Assembly: GCA_020636915.1 (NCBI GenBank)
Contig: JACJWV010000025.1
Location: forward strand, 1-39,080
DNA from: Nocardioides sp.
GTDB lineage: Bacteria > Actinomycetota > Actinomycetes > Propionibacteriales > Nocardioidaceae
Direction: 5' to 3'
Length of the DNA: 39,080 nt
The notes beneath the pieces are model-generated. The model was not told the DNA's origin and did no database searches. It worked only from the letters and a program-made list of their open reading frames with translations. Positions 5,843 through 13,402 of the stretch are shown here, in pieces. Both the position numbers and the translations under genes were made by a program. Each line of letters opens with the position of its first letter. Positions within the stretch are counted from its first letter, which is position 1.

Positions 5843-7600
5843 CTAGACGATGTCGCGCGCGACCACCCGCGCCTCGTCGGCCTCCTGGTCAGTCGCCATC
5901 AGCTGCGACTGACGCTCGGCCTCGACCCGGCGCAGGTAGTGGTCGACCTCGTCGGCAGTGCGGTCGGCGTCCCAGCCGAGCTCGCCCGCCATCAGCGCGG
6001 CGGCGCCCGGGGCCGCCGAGACACCGCGGTCGAAGGTCTCGATCGAGATGCGGGTACGGCGGGTGAGCACGTCGTCGAGGTGGCGGGCGCCCTCGTGGCT
6101 GACGGCGTACACGACCTCGGCGGCGAGGTGGTCCTCGGCGCCCACGAGCGGCTTGCCGAGCTCCGGTCGCGCCTCGACCAGCGCCAGCAGGTCGTCGACC
6201 AGCCCGCCGTACCGCCCCAGGAGGTGGTCGATCCGCGCGACGTGCAACCCGGACCGCCGCGACAGCAACACCCGCTGGTTCTGGCGCGTCTCCCAGTCAG
6301 CGGCCCCGATCAGCGGGACCCGGTCGGTGATGGAGGGACGCACGGTGACCCCGGACGTGGCGGACAGGGAGTGGGCGGCGGCGTCGACGGCGTCGTACGC
6401 CATCACGCGGTACGTCGTCAGCTTGCCGCCGGCGATCATCACCAGGCCCGGCACCGGCGTGACAACCGTGTGCTCGCGCGAGATCCGCGAGGTCGGCTCG
6501 GACTCGCCGGACAGCAGGGGACGCAGGCCGGCGTACACGCCCTCGACGTCCTCGTGGCGCAGCGGCTCGCGCAGGAGGGCGTTGACGTGGTCGAGGAGGT
6601 AGTCGATGTCGGTGCGGGACGCCGCGGGGTGCGCCTTGTCGAGGTCCCAGGGGGTGTCGGTGGTCCCGATGATCCAGTGCCGGCCCCAGGGGATGACGAA
6701 GAGCACGGACTTCTCGGTGCGCATGATGAAGCCGGACTCCGAGCGGATCCGGTCGCGCGGCACGACCAGGTGGATGCCCTTGGACGCCTGCACGTGCAGC
6801 GCCCCGCGTCCCCCGGCCATCTCCTGGATCTCGTCGGTCCAGACCCCGGCCGCGTTGACGACGACACGGGCCCGGATCTCGAGGTCGCTGCCCTCCTCCA
6901 GGTCCCGTGCGCGGACGCCGACCACCCGCTCGCCCTCGCGGAGGAAGCCGGTCACCTTCACCCGGGTGGCCACGCGCGCCCCGTGGGCGGCTGCGGTGCG
7001 GGCGATGTCGAGGACCAGGCGGGCGTCGTCGACCTGGCAGTCCCAGTACTGGATCGCCCCGGCGATCTTGCTGGTGTCGAAGTCCGGCGCGATGCGCTGC
7101 ACGCCGCGGCGCGTCAGGTGCCGGTGGTGCGGGAGCCCGGTCTTGCCACCGCCCTGGGGGGACCGGGCGCCGAGCATCGCCATCGCGTCGTAGATGGTCA
7201 CCCCGGCGCCGACGTACGGCCGCTCCCAGCCGACGTGCGTGAGCGGGTAGAGGAAGGGCACGGGGCGGACCAGGTGGGGCGCCAGCCGGGTGAGCAGCAG
7301 CCCGCGCTCACGGAGGGCCTCGTGGACCAGGCCGAAGTCGAACATCTCGAGGTAGCGCAGCCCACCGTGGACCAGCTTGCTGCTGCGGCTGGAGGTCCCG
7401 CTGGCGAGGTCGCGCTGCTCGACCAGTCCGGTGGACAGACCTCGCGTGACGGCGTCGAGCGCCGTGCCGACGCCGACGATCCCGCCGCCGACGACGAGGA
7501 CGTCGAGCTCGGCGGCGTCCGGGCCGCTCATCGCGGCGAGAGCGTCCTCACGCGCCTGAGGACTGAGGACACTGGGTCGGACAGCACCACGCTCGGCCAT
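5843..7600 (-). CDS. glpD: Aerobic glycerol-3-phosphate dehydrogenase GlpD (585 aa)
   Basis: FAD enzyme that oxidises sn-glycerol-3-phosphate to dihydroxyacetone phosphate and passes electrons to the quinone pool at the inner face of the membrane. The N-terminus has the Rossmann motif VVGGGIVGVGTALDAVTRG followed by the GlpD hallmark SGTSSRSSKLVHGGLRYLE. Later come VVNAAGVWTD, VIPWGRHWIIGTTDTPWD and GGKLTTYR, all typical. The C-terminal helical domain (RYGGLVDDLLAL, then FDRGVSAAPGAAALMA) is present, so the enzyme is complete at normal length. The start at 7600 places the FAD motif about 35 residues in. CAGACT lies six bases before the ATG, a weak leaderless-type -10. It is divergent from the CapA-like lipoprotein gene, 72 bases away. 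Confidence 0.95.
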   Translation of the reverse strand: MAERGAVRPSVLSPQAREDALAAMSGPDAAELDVLVVGGGIVGVGTALDAVTRGLSTGLVEQRDLASGTSSRSSKLVHGGLRYLEMFDFGLVHEALRERGLLLTRLAPHLVRPVPFLYPLTHVGWERPYVGAGVTIYDAMAMLGARSPQGGGKTGLPHHRHLTRRGVQRIAPDFDTSKIAGAIQYWDCQVDDARLVLDIARTAAAHGARVATRVKVTGFLREGERVVGVRARDLEEGSDLEIRARVVVNAAGVWTDEIQEMAGGRGALHVQASKGIHLVVPRDRIRSESGFIMRTEKSVLFVIPWGRHWIIGTTDTPWDLDKAHPAASRTDIDYLLDHVNALLREPLRHEDVEGVYAGLRPLLSGESEPTSRISREHTVVTPVPGLVMIAGGKLTTYRVMAYDAVDAAAHSLSATSGVTVRPSITDRVPLIGAADWETRQNQRVLLSRRSGLHVARIDHLLGRYGGLVDDLLALVEARPELGKPLVGAEDHLAAEVVYAVSHEGARHLDDVLTRRTRISIETFDRGVSAAPGAAALMAGELGWDADRTADEVDHYLRRVEAERQSQLMATDQEADEARVVARDIV

Positions 7601-7672
7601 GCCGCCAGTCTGGCAAACCCACGTCTGCCGAAACCGCCGAACCGTGAGGTCCGCAGGCGTTTGAATGGTCCG

Positions 7673-8872
7673 GTGGAGAGGACGGGGGTCGCTGCGGGCG
7701 CCGCGGCGTGGGCACTGGTGCTGCTGCTGGCCGGGTGCGGGACGTCGACGTCCGCGCCGCGTGCGCCGGGAGAAGCGGTCGGGCAGCGCGACCCGGCTCC
7801 CACCTCCCCGAGCCCGACCGGCTCGCCCGAGGCCACTCCCTCGCCGGGCACCGAGCCCGGTACCGACGCCGAGGACGAGCCCCGCACCGTCTCGATCGTG
7901 ATGGGCGGCGACCTGCTCTGGCACAACACCGTCTGGTTCAGCGCGGCCGAGGACCACCAGCGCACCGGCAGAGGTCGGGTCTACGACTGGGACCCGATGT
8001 TCGCCTGGCTCGAGCCGACCATCCGGGCCGCCGACGTCGCGATCTGTCACGCCGAGGTGCCGTTCGCCGCCCCGGGTGAGCGGCCGGCGTCCTACCCGGT
8101 CTTCGCGGCACCCCGCTCGATCGCACCGTGGATCGCCAGCATGGGCTGGGACGCGTGCACGACCGCGTCCAACCACAGCTGGGACCAGGGGTACGACGGC
8201 GTCGTCACCACCGCCGACCTCCTCGAGGCCAACGGTGTGGCGCACGTCGGCACGTTCCGCACGCCGCAGGAGCGGAAGCAGCCGGTGATCCTCACGACCG
8301 ACGCGGGCGTCCAGGTGGGGATCGTGGCCGGCACGTGGGGGCTCAACGGGTTCGTGCCGCCGGCGGACCAGGAGTTCGCCGTGTCGATGTGGGACGCCGA
8401 CAACCTGCTCGCGCAGGCCCACGCGGCTCGGGAGGCGGGTGCGGACGTCGTGGTCGTGCACGTGCACTGGGGCACGGAGTACAGCCAGGCGCCCGACGCC
8501 GCCCAGGTCGAGCTGGCCCGGCAGCTCACCGCGTCACCGGACGTCGACCTCGTGCTGGGCGAGCATGCCCACGTCGTCCAGCCGATCACCCGGGTCAACG
8601 GCAAGTGGGTCGTCTACGGGATGGGCAACATGGTCGCCCAGAACGACGTGTCGATCCCGGCCACCTACGAGGGCATCACGGTCGACTTCGACCTCGCGGA
8701 ACGACCCGACGGCCGGTGGCGGGTGACCCGGGCGTCGTACCTCCCCACCCAGTGGAACCACTACGTGCCCGGCGACCCCATCCGGATCCGCCGCGCGACC
8801 GGCAGCCACCTGGCCTCGGTGCGCGCCGCGGTCGACGGAGCGGGCCACAACGCCGGGCTGCTCGAGGACTGA
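7673..8872 (+). CDS. CapA/PgsA-like metallophosphatase-fold lipoprotein (399 aa)
   Basis: A signal peptide with lipobox LLLAGC (Cys about residue 22) predicts a lipoprotein anchored on the outer face of the membrane. A Ser/Pro/Thr/Glu-rich linker of about 40 residues follows. The catalytic-like domain has the order of the PGA_cap (CapA) family: SIVMGGDLLWHNTVW, CHAEVPF, ASNHSWDQGYDG, VHVHWGTEYSQAPD, GEHAHVVQPI and VYGMGNMVAQ, with the His, Asp and Asn metal ligands intact. The family takes part in poly-gamma-glutamate or related cell-surface polymer production. No capBC genes are nearby, so this is a stand-alone member whose role is unknown. The GTG at 7673 is chosen because it begins directly at the signal peptide. 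TTGAAT lies six bases before it. Confidence 0.85.
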   Translation: MERTGVAAGAAAWALVLLLAGCGTSTSAPRAPGEAVGQRDPAPTSPSPTGSPEATPSPGTEPGTDAEDEPRTVSIVMGGDLLWHNTVWFSAAEDHQRTGRGRVYDWDPMFAWLEPTIRAADVAICHAEVPFAAPGERPASYPVFAAPRSIAPWIASMGWDACTTASNHSWDQGYDGVVTTADLLEANGVAHVGTFRTPQERKQPVILTTDAGVQVGIVAGTWGLNGFVPPADQEFAVSMWDADNLLAQAHAAREAGADVVVVHVHWGTEYSQAPDAAQVELARQLTASPDVDLVLGEHAHVVQPITRVNGKWVVYGMGNMVAQNDVSIPATYEGITVDFDLAERPDGRWRVTRASYLPTQWNHYVPGDPIRIRRATGSHLASVRAAVDGAGHNAGLLED

Positions 8873-8890
8873 GGGCAGGGCCGGTCGCCG

Positions 8891-9682
8891 TCAGGCGCGC
8901 ACCCGCGGACCGAGGTCGGCGCGGTGGTCGGCGACCATCGTGTGCCGCGCGCGGGTCGCGGCGACGAGGTCGACGTCGAGGTCGGCGACCGCCAGGCCCT
9001 CCTCCTCACCGAGCCGGGCGAGCGCCCGACCCTCGGGGTCGTAGACGGCGGAGCCGCCGATGAAGGAGGAGTCGCCGCACGGCCCGGCGAGCCCGGAGAA
9101 CACCACGTACATCCCGTTCTCCAGCGCCCGAGCGGCGTAGTAGAGGTCCCGTCGGTGCGCACCGCCCGGGAAGTACGCTGCCGAGCTGAGGTAGCCGACC
9201 GCGCCGTCGAGTGCGGCCGCACGCGCGTGCTCGGGGAAGCAGCCGTCGTAGCAGATCGAGAGGCCCAGCTCGAGACCGTCGACCACGATCGAGGTGCCGT
9301 GCCCGCCGGTCGTGAACGCCTGCTTCTCCGGCCCGTCGAGGAACTGCTTGTCGTACGGCGCTGTCGTGCCCCCGTCGGGCCGCACGACCACCTGGGAGAG
9401 CCGCCGGTCGGCGCCGCGCCGCAGCGCCGTGCCCGCGACGACCACCACGTCGCCCGCGGCCGACGCCGCGCGCAGCGGGTCGAGCCAGGCGTCACCGAGA
9501 CCGGACGCGTCGGGCAGGGGGCCGGCGAACACGCCGGCGTCGTACCCGGTCAGGAACGCCTCGGGCAGCACCAGCACCCGCACGCCGCGGTCGGCGGCGA
9601 GCCCGGTCAATCGGGCGGCCGTGGCGACGTTCGCGGCCAGGTCACCGGCGACGGCCACGGCCTGGCCGGCCGCCACCCTCAT
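8891..9682 (-). CDS. Carbon-nitrogen hydrolase (nitrilase superfamily, 263 aa)
   Basis: The Glu-Lys-Cys triad is visible in LPEAFLTGYD, then YDKQFL, then ICYDGCFPEHAR (first Cys catalytic), with the expected spacing. These enzymes hydrolyse amides or nitriles in the cytosol. The ATG at 9682 is used because MRVAAGQ is the usual nitrilase first strand; longer upstream frames are not family-like. It follows the guaB3 stop by ten bases and so belongs to the guaB operon. The next gene at lower coordinates is convergent. The substrate is not known. It resembles general aliphatic amidase/omega-amidase-like proteins, and a link to purine or glutamine metabolism is suggested only by position. Confidence 0.88.
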   Translation of the reverse strand: MRVAAGQAVAVAGDLAANVATAARLTGLAADRGVRVLVLPEAFLTGYDAGVFAGPLPDASGLGDAWLDPLRAASAAGDVVVVAGTALRRGADRRLSQVVVRPDGGTTAPYDKQFLDGPEKQAFTTGGHGTSIVVDGLELGLSICYDGCFPEHARAAALDGAVGYLSSAAYFPGGAHRRDLYYAARALENGMYVVFSGLAGPCGDSSFIGGSAVYDPEGRALARLGEEEGLAVADLDVDLVAATRARHTMVADHRADLGPRVRA

Positions 9683-9692
9683 CCGACCGGCC

Positions 9693-10799
9693 TCACCCGA
9701 GGACGACCTCGACCCGCTGGAACTCCTTGAGCTCGGTGTAGCCGGTGGTGGCCATCGACCGGCGCAGCGCACCGATCAGGTTCATGGTCCCGTCGGCCAC
9801 GCGCGAGGGACCGAAGAGGATCTCCTCGATCGTGCCGACCGAGTCGAAGCGGACCCGCTCGCCGCGCGGCAGCTCGCGGTGGTGGGCCTCGGAGCCCCAG
9901 TGCAGGCCCCGGCCGGGAGCGTCGGTCGCGCGAGCGAACGGCGACCCGACCATCACCGCGTCGGCGCCGCAGGCGATCGCCTTCGCGACGTCGCCGGACT
10001 TGCCGATCGAGCCGTCGGCGATCACGTGGACGTAGCGGCCCCCGGACTCGTCGAGGTAGTCGCGACGCGCGGCGGCGACGTCGGCGACCGCGCTGGCCAT
10101 GGGTACGGCGACGCCGAGGACGGTCCGCGTGGTGTGGGCCGCTCCCCCGCCGAAGCCGACGAGGACGCCCGCGGCACCGGTGCGCATCAGGTGCAGCGCG
10201 GCCTGGTGGGTCGCGCACCCGCCGACGATGACCGGCACGTCGAGCTCGTAGATGAACTCCTTGAGGTTCAGCGGCTCGGCCTGGGAGGAGACGTGCTCGG
10301 CCGACACCGTGGTCCCGCGGATGACGAACATGTCGACTCCGGCGTCCACCACGGTCTTGGCGAACTCCTTGGTCCGCTGGGGCGACAGCGACCCGGCGAC
10401 GGTGACGCCGGCCTCGCGGATCTCGCGCAGCCGCTCGGTGATCAGCTCGGCCTTGACGGGCTCGCGGTAGATCTCCTGCAGCCGCCGGGTGGCGTCGTCG
10501 CCGTGGAGCCCCGCGACCTCCTCCAGCAGCGGGTCGGGGTCCTCGAACCGGGTCCACAGCCCCTCGAGGTTGAGCACGCCGAGCCCGCCGAACCGGCCGA
10601 GGGCGACCGCGGTCGTCGGCGACATCACCGAGTCCATCGGCGCTGCGAGCACCGGAATGTCGAACCGGTAGGCGTCGATCTGCCAGGCGGTGCTGACCTC
10701 CTCCGGGTCACGGGTGCGCCGCGAGGGCACGATCGCGATGTCGTCGAAGGAGTAGGCACGACGTGCGCGCTTGGCCCGCCCGATCTCGATGTCCGTCAC
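9693..10799 (-). CDS. guaB3: GuaB3-type IMP dehydrogenase-related protein (368 aa)
   Basis: A TIM-barrel protein of the IMPDH/GMP reductase superfamily, without the CBS pair and shorter than GuaB, as expected for actinobacterial GuaB3. Landmarks are YSFDDIAIVPSRRTRDP, PVLAAPMDSVMSP, GGLGVLNLEG and the C-terminal LKEFQRVEVV. In true IMPDH the loop GSICTTR holds the catalytic Cys. Here the aligned stretch is GGGAAHTTR, placing His222 where the Cys would be, which is a trait of this subgroup as I remember its members. The catalytic role of GuaB3 is therefore less certain than that of GuaB. The GTG at 10799 has no clear ribosome binding site. It lies 69 bases after guaB, with a hairpin in the gap. 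Confidence 0.9.
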   Translation of the reverse strand: MTDIEIGRAKRARRAYSFDDIAIVPSRRTRDPEEVSTAWQIDAYRFDIPVLAAPMDSVMSPTTAVALGRFGGLGVLNLEGLWTRFEDPDPLLEEVAGLHGDDATRRLQEIYREPVKAELITERLREIREAGVTVAGSLSPQRTKEFAKTVVDAGVDMFVIRGTTVSAEHVSSQAEPLNLKEFIYELDVPVIVGGCATHQAALHLMRTGAAGVLVGFGGGAAHTTRTVLGVAVPMASAVADVAAARRDYLDESGGRYVHVIADGSIGKSGDVAKAIACGADAVMVGSPFARATDAPGRGLHWGSEAHHRELPRGERVRFDSVGTIEEILFGPSRVADGTMNLIGALRRSMATTGYTELKEFQRVEVVLG

Positions 10800-10844
10800 G
10801 GAAGGGAGTTTCCCATTGCCGGGCGGACGTGTCGAAGCGGCGGG

Positions 10845-10860
10845 GTCGCCCCTGGGCGAC
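10845..10860. terminator. Small hairpin between guaB and guaB3
   Basis: GTCGCCC and GGGCGAC (7+7, two-base loop) lie nine bases after the guaB stop. There is no T-run. It could be a weak terminator or processing signal that lowers guaB3 expression relative to guaB. Confidence 0.35.
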
Positions 10861-10868
10861 GCCCAGGC

Positions 10869-12371
10869 CTACCGACCGGAGTAGTTCGGCGCCTCGACCG
10901 TCATCTGCACGCCGTGCGGGTGGCTCTCCTGGAGCGACGCCTGGGTGATCCGCACGAAGCGGCCCTTCTCCTGCAGCTCGGGGATGGTCTGCGCGCCGAC
11001 GTAGAACATCGACTGGTTGAGACCGCCGATGAGCTGGTGGGCGACCGCCGACAGCGGGCCACGGTAGGCGACCTGCCCCTCGATGCCCTCGGGGACGATC
11101 TTGTCGTCGCTCTCGACCTCGGCCTGGAAGTAGCGGTCCTTGGAATAGGACTTCTTGCCCCGGCTCGACATCGCGCCCAGCGAGCCCATGCCGCGGTAGG
11201 ACTTGAACTGCTTGCCGTTGACGAAGACCAGCTCGCCCGGGGACTCCTCGCAGCCGGCGAGCAGCGAGCCGATCATCACGGTGTCGGCGCCGGCCACGAT
11301 CGCCTTGGCGATCTCGCCGGAGTGCTTCAGGCCCCCGTCGGCGATGACCGGGACCCCGGCCGCCTTGCAGGCGAGCGCGGCCTCGTAGACGGCGGTCACC
11401 TGCGGGACGCCGACGCCGGTGACGACGCGGGTGGTGCAGATCGAGCCGGGCCCGACGCCCACCTTCACCGCGTCCGCGCCCGCGTCGACGAACGCCTGGG
11501 CGCCCTCCTGGGTCGCGACGTTGCCGCCGACGACCTGCACGTCCCGGGTCGCGGGGTCGGTCTTGAGACGGTGGACCATGTCGAGCAGCATCCGCACGTT
11601 GCCGTGGGCGGTGTCGGCGACGAGCACGTCGACGCCCGCCTCGATGAGGGTGGTCGCCCGCTGCCAGGCGTCACCGAAGTAGCCGATGGCCGCGCCCACG
11701 AGCAGCCGCCCGGCGCCGTCGTACGACGCGTGGGGGAACTGCTCGCCCTTGACGAAGTCCTTCACGGTGATGAGGCCCGCGAGGTGGCCGGCGGCGTCGA
11801 CCAGCGGCAGCCGCTCCCGCTTGTGCTTGCGCAAGAGGACCGTCGCCTCCTCCCGGCTGATGTCGGCGGCGCCGGTGATGAGCGGCATCGGTGTCATCAC
11901 CTCGTCGACCTTGGTCGTCGCCCACTCCGCGACCGGGGTGAACCGCAGGTCGCGGTTGGTGATCATGCCGAGCAGCCGGTTGTCGGTGTCGACGACCGGG
12001 AAGCCGGAGATGCGGTACTCGCCGGCCAGCTGGTCGAGCTCCTCCAGCGTCGCGTCCGGCCCGATCGTGACGGGGTTGGAGATGATGCCGGTCTGGGTCC
12101 GCTTCACCAGGTCGACCTGGTAGGCCTGGTCCTCGATCGAGAGGTTGCGGTGCAGCACGCCGAGACCACCCTGCCGCGCCATCGCGATCGCCATGCGCGA
12201 CTCGGTGACGGTGTCCATCGCGGCGCTGACCAGCGGCACGTTCAGACTGATCTCGCGGGTCAGCCGCGTCGTCATGTCGATGTCCGTGGGCGCCAGGTCG
12301 GAGTGACCCGGCAGCAGGAGGACGTCGTCATAGGTCAGGCCCAGGGTGGCGAACTTCTCGGGAACCTCCAC
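10869..12371 (-). CDS. guaB: IMP dehydrogenase GuaB (500 aa)
   Basis: Converts IMP to XMP with NAD+, the committed step of guanine nucleotide synthesis. The barrel opens with LTYDDVLLLPGHSD. A pair of CBS domains spans roughly residues 95-205 (SGFPVVDTDNRLLGMITNRD, then RLPLVDAAGHLAGLITVKD). The catalytic loop GVGPGSICTTR has Cys312, and the flap and K+ site regions (SYRGMGSLGAMSS) are intact. This is the main enzyme, equivalent to mycobacterial GuaB2. The GTG at 12371 has TAGGCT six bases ahead and only an overlapping purine run, so it may also have its own leaderless transcript. It sits 20 bases after the ACT-GNAT gene and upstream of guaB3. Confidence 0.97.
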   Translation of the reverse strand: MEVPEKFATLGLTYDDVLLLPGHSDLAPTDIDMTTRLTREISLNVPLVSAAMDTVTESRMAIAMARQGGLGVLHRNLSIEDQAYQVDLVKRTQTGIISNPVTIGPDATLEELDQLAGEYRISGFPVVDTDNRLLGMITNRDLRFTPVAEWATTKVDEVMTPMPLITGAADISREEATVLLRKHKRERLPLVDAAGHLAGLITVKDFVKGEQFPHASYDGAGRLLVGAAIGYFGDAWQRATTLIEAGVDVLVADTAHGNVRMLLDMVHRLKTDPATRDVQVVGGNVATQEGAQAFVDAGADAVKVGVGPGSICTTRVVTGVGVPQVTAVYEAALACKAAGVPVIADGGLKHSGEIAKAIVAGADTVMIGSLLAGCEESPGELVFVNGKQFKSYRGMGSLGAMSSRGKKSYSKDRYFQAEVESDDKIVPEGIEGQVAYRGPLSAVAHQLIGGLNQSMFYVGAQTIPELQEKGRFVRITQASLQESHPHGVQMTVEAPNYSGR

Positions 12372-12377
12372 TCCCTC

Positions 12378-12383
12378 AGCCTA
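12378..12383 (-). promoter_or_regulatory. Candidate -10 of a leaderless promoter for guaB
   Basis: TAGGCT fits TAnnnT and ends six bases before the GTG at 12371. It would let guaB be transcribed independently of the ACT-GNAT gene. The corresponding -35 region, inside the preceding gene, is poor. Confidence 0.4.
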
Positions 12384-12391
12384 CCGGCGCC

Positions 12392-13252
12392 TCAGGCGAG
12401 CAGCGGCTTCAGGTCGCGCACGCCGATCCGCACGGTCAGCCGGTCGCCCGCCATCCTGATCCGCCCGCGCAGCCCGGCGGCCATCACCATCGGCAGCACG
12501 GCCTGGTTGTCCGAGCGGGTCGTCAGGACGATCTCCTCCACGCCCAGACCGGCGGCGAGGCGCGCCGCGTCGACCAGCAGCCGGGTGCCGATGCCGCGAC
12601 GCTGCCACCCCGGGTCGACCCGCAGCGTCACCTCGCCGTCGGGACCGACCACGGCCAGCCCGACCGAGACGCCGTCGACCGTCGCCGTGACGGAGTCGTC
12701 GGCTGCGGCGTACTCGGGCGTGGCGCCACCGCCGACGCGTCGCCCGCTCGCCGGGGCGGTGGCGTGGTCGCGGGCGAGCACGTCGGACACCAGGTCGGCC
12801 ATCGCCGCGCCGCGCGCGTGCTCGGTCGCCGTGAACGGGGCCGTCCGGCTCACCTGCACCTGGACGTCGCCGACCAGCAGGTCCATCACGTCCAGGTCCG
12901 GGGTCGAGCCGGCCTCCGCGTCGAAGAGGCGCGCGACCACCTCGGGGAAGGAGGACGGGCGGGCGAGGATCGACCGCGCCGCCTGCACGTAGCGCGTGGG
13001 CTGGTCGGTCAGGGCGGCCTCGGTGCACGGGGCTGCGCTGACCGAGTGCCCGCCGGACCGCTCGAGGAGCTCGGCGATCTCCGGCTCGCCCCACCCCTCG
13101 GGCGTGCGCAGGACCAGCTCGTCGGTGACGGACTCGACCCCGGGGAAGATCTGCAGGCCCAGGATGTTGACGCCCGCGTCACCGCAGCTGGCCGCGAGCG
13201 CCGCGAGCGCCCCGGGACGGTCGGGCAGGGTCGTCCGCACTCTCCACAGCAT
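12392..13252 (-). CDS. ACT domain-GNAT acetyltransferase fusion (286 aa)
   Basis: Residues 1 to about 75 form an ACT domain (RVRTTLPDRPGALAALAASCGDAGVNILGLQIFP), a small-ligand, usually amino-acid, sensor. Residues about 165-280 form a GNAT domain with the acetyl-CoA pyrophosphate-binding segment RVDPGWQRRGIGTRLLVDAA, followed by DNQAVLPMVMAAGL. A linker of about 80 residues joins them. ACT-GNAT fusions are known in actinobacteria as amino-acid-responsive protein lysine acetyltransferases; I assign this protein to that class by architecture, not by target. It sits 20 bases before guaB, so co-transcription is likely. There is no Shine-Dalgarno at the ATG. Upstream, CGTTGCG-CGGC-CGCAACG (13274-13291) forms a small palindrome that could be an operator. 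Confidence 0.85.
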   Translation of the reverse strand: MLWRVRTTLPDRPGALAALAASCGDAGVNILGLQIFPGVESVTDELVLRTPEGWGEPEIAELLERSGGHSVSAAPCTEAALTDQPTRYVQAARSILARPSSFPEVVARLFDAEAGSTPDLDVMDLLVGDVQVQVSRTAPFTATEHARGAAMADLVSDVLARDHATAPASGRRVGGGATPEYAAADDSVTATVDGVSVGLAVVGPDGEVTLRVDPGWQRRGIGTRLLVDAARLAAGLGVEEIVLTTRSDNQAVLPMVMAAGLRGRIRMAGDRLTVRIGVRDLKPLLA

Positions 13253-13273
13253 GGCGCCAGCGTGCGTTGCGGA

Positions 13274-13291
13274 CGTTGCGCGGCCGCAACG
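13274..13291. promoter_or_regulatory. Palindrome upstream of the ACT-GNAT gene
   Basis: A 7+7 perfect inverted repeat with a four-base centre. A further direct copy of CGTTGCG (starting at 13265) lies just before it. It is 22 bases upstream of the start codon. Candidate operator; the regulator is unknown. Confidence 0.3.
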
Positions 13292-13349
13292 TGGGTGTTT
13301 CGCGCAGGCTACGTCTCGGTCGCCCGGCCTCGGTCATCCGCCCGAGACG

Positions 13350-13385
13350 ACGTCGACCCGCCCGGAGCACCGGGCGGGTCGACGT
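13350..13385 (-). terminator. groESL terminator hairpin
   Basis: Perfect 16+16 stem (ACGTCGACCCGCCCGG and its complement) with an AGCA loop, starting 17 bases after the groEL stop. It has no U-tract, as is common in high-GC actinobacteria. Confidence 0.8.
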
Positions 13386-13402
13386 ACGGAGCGGGTCCTG
13401 CG

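Noticed and set aside
7673..8872. Poly-gamma-glutamate capsule locus
   Set aside because: Only a CapA-like lipoprotein is present, without capB, capC or capE.
10869..12371. Frameshift or duplication between guaB and guaB3
   Set aside because: Both genes are full length for their subfamilies, and GuaB3 naturally lacks CBS domains, so they are paralogues and not fragments.
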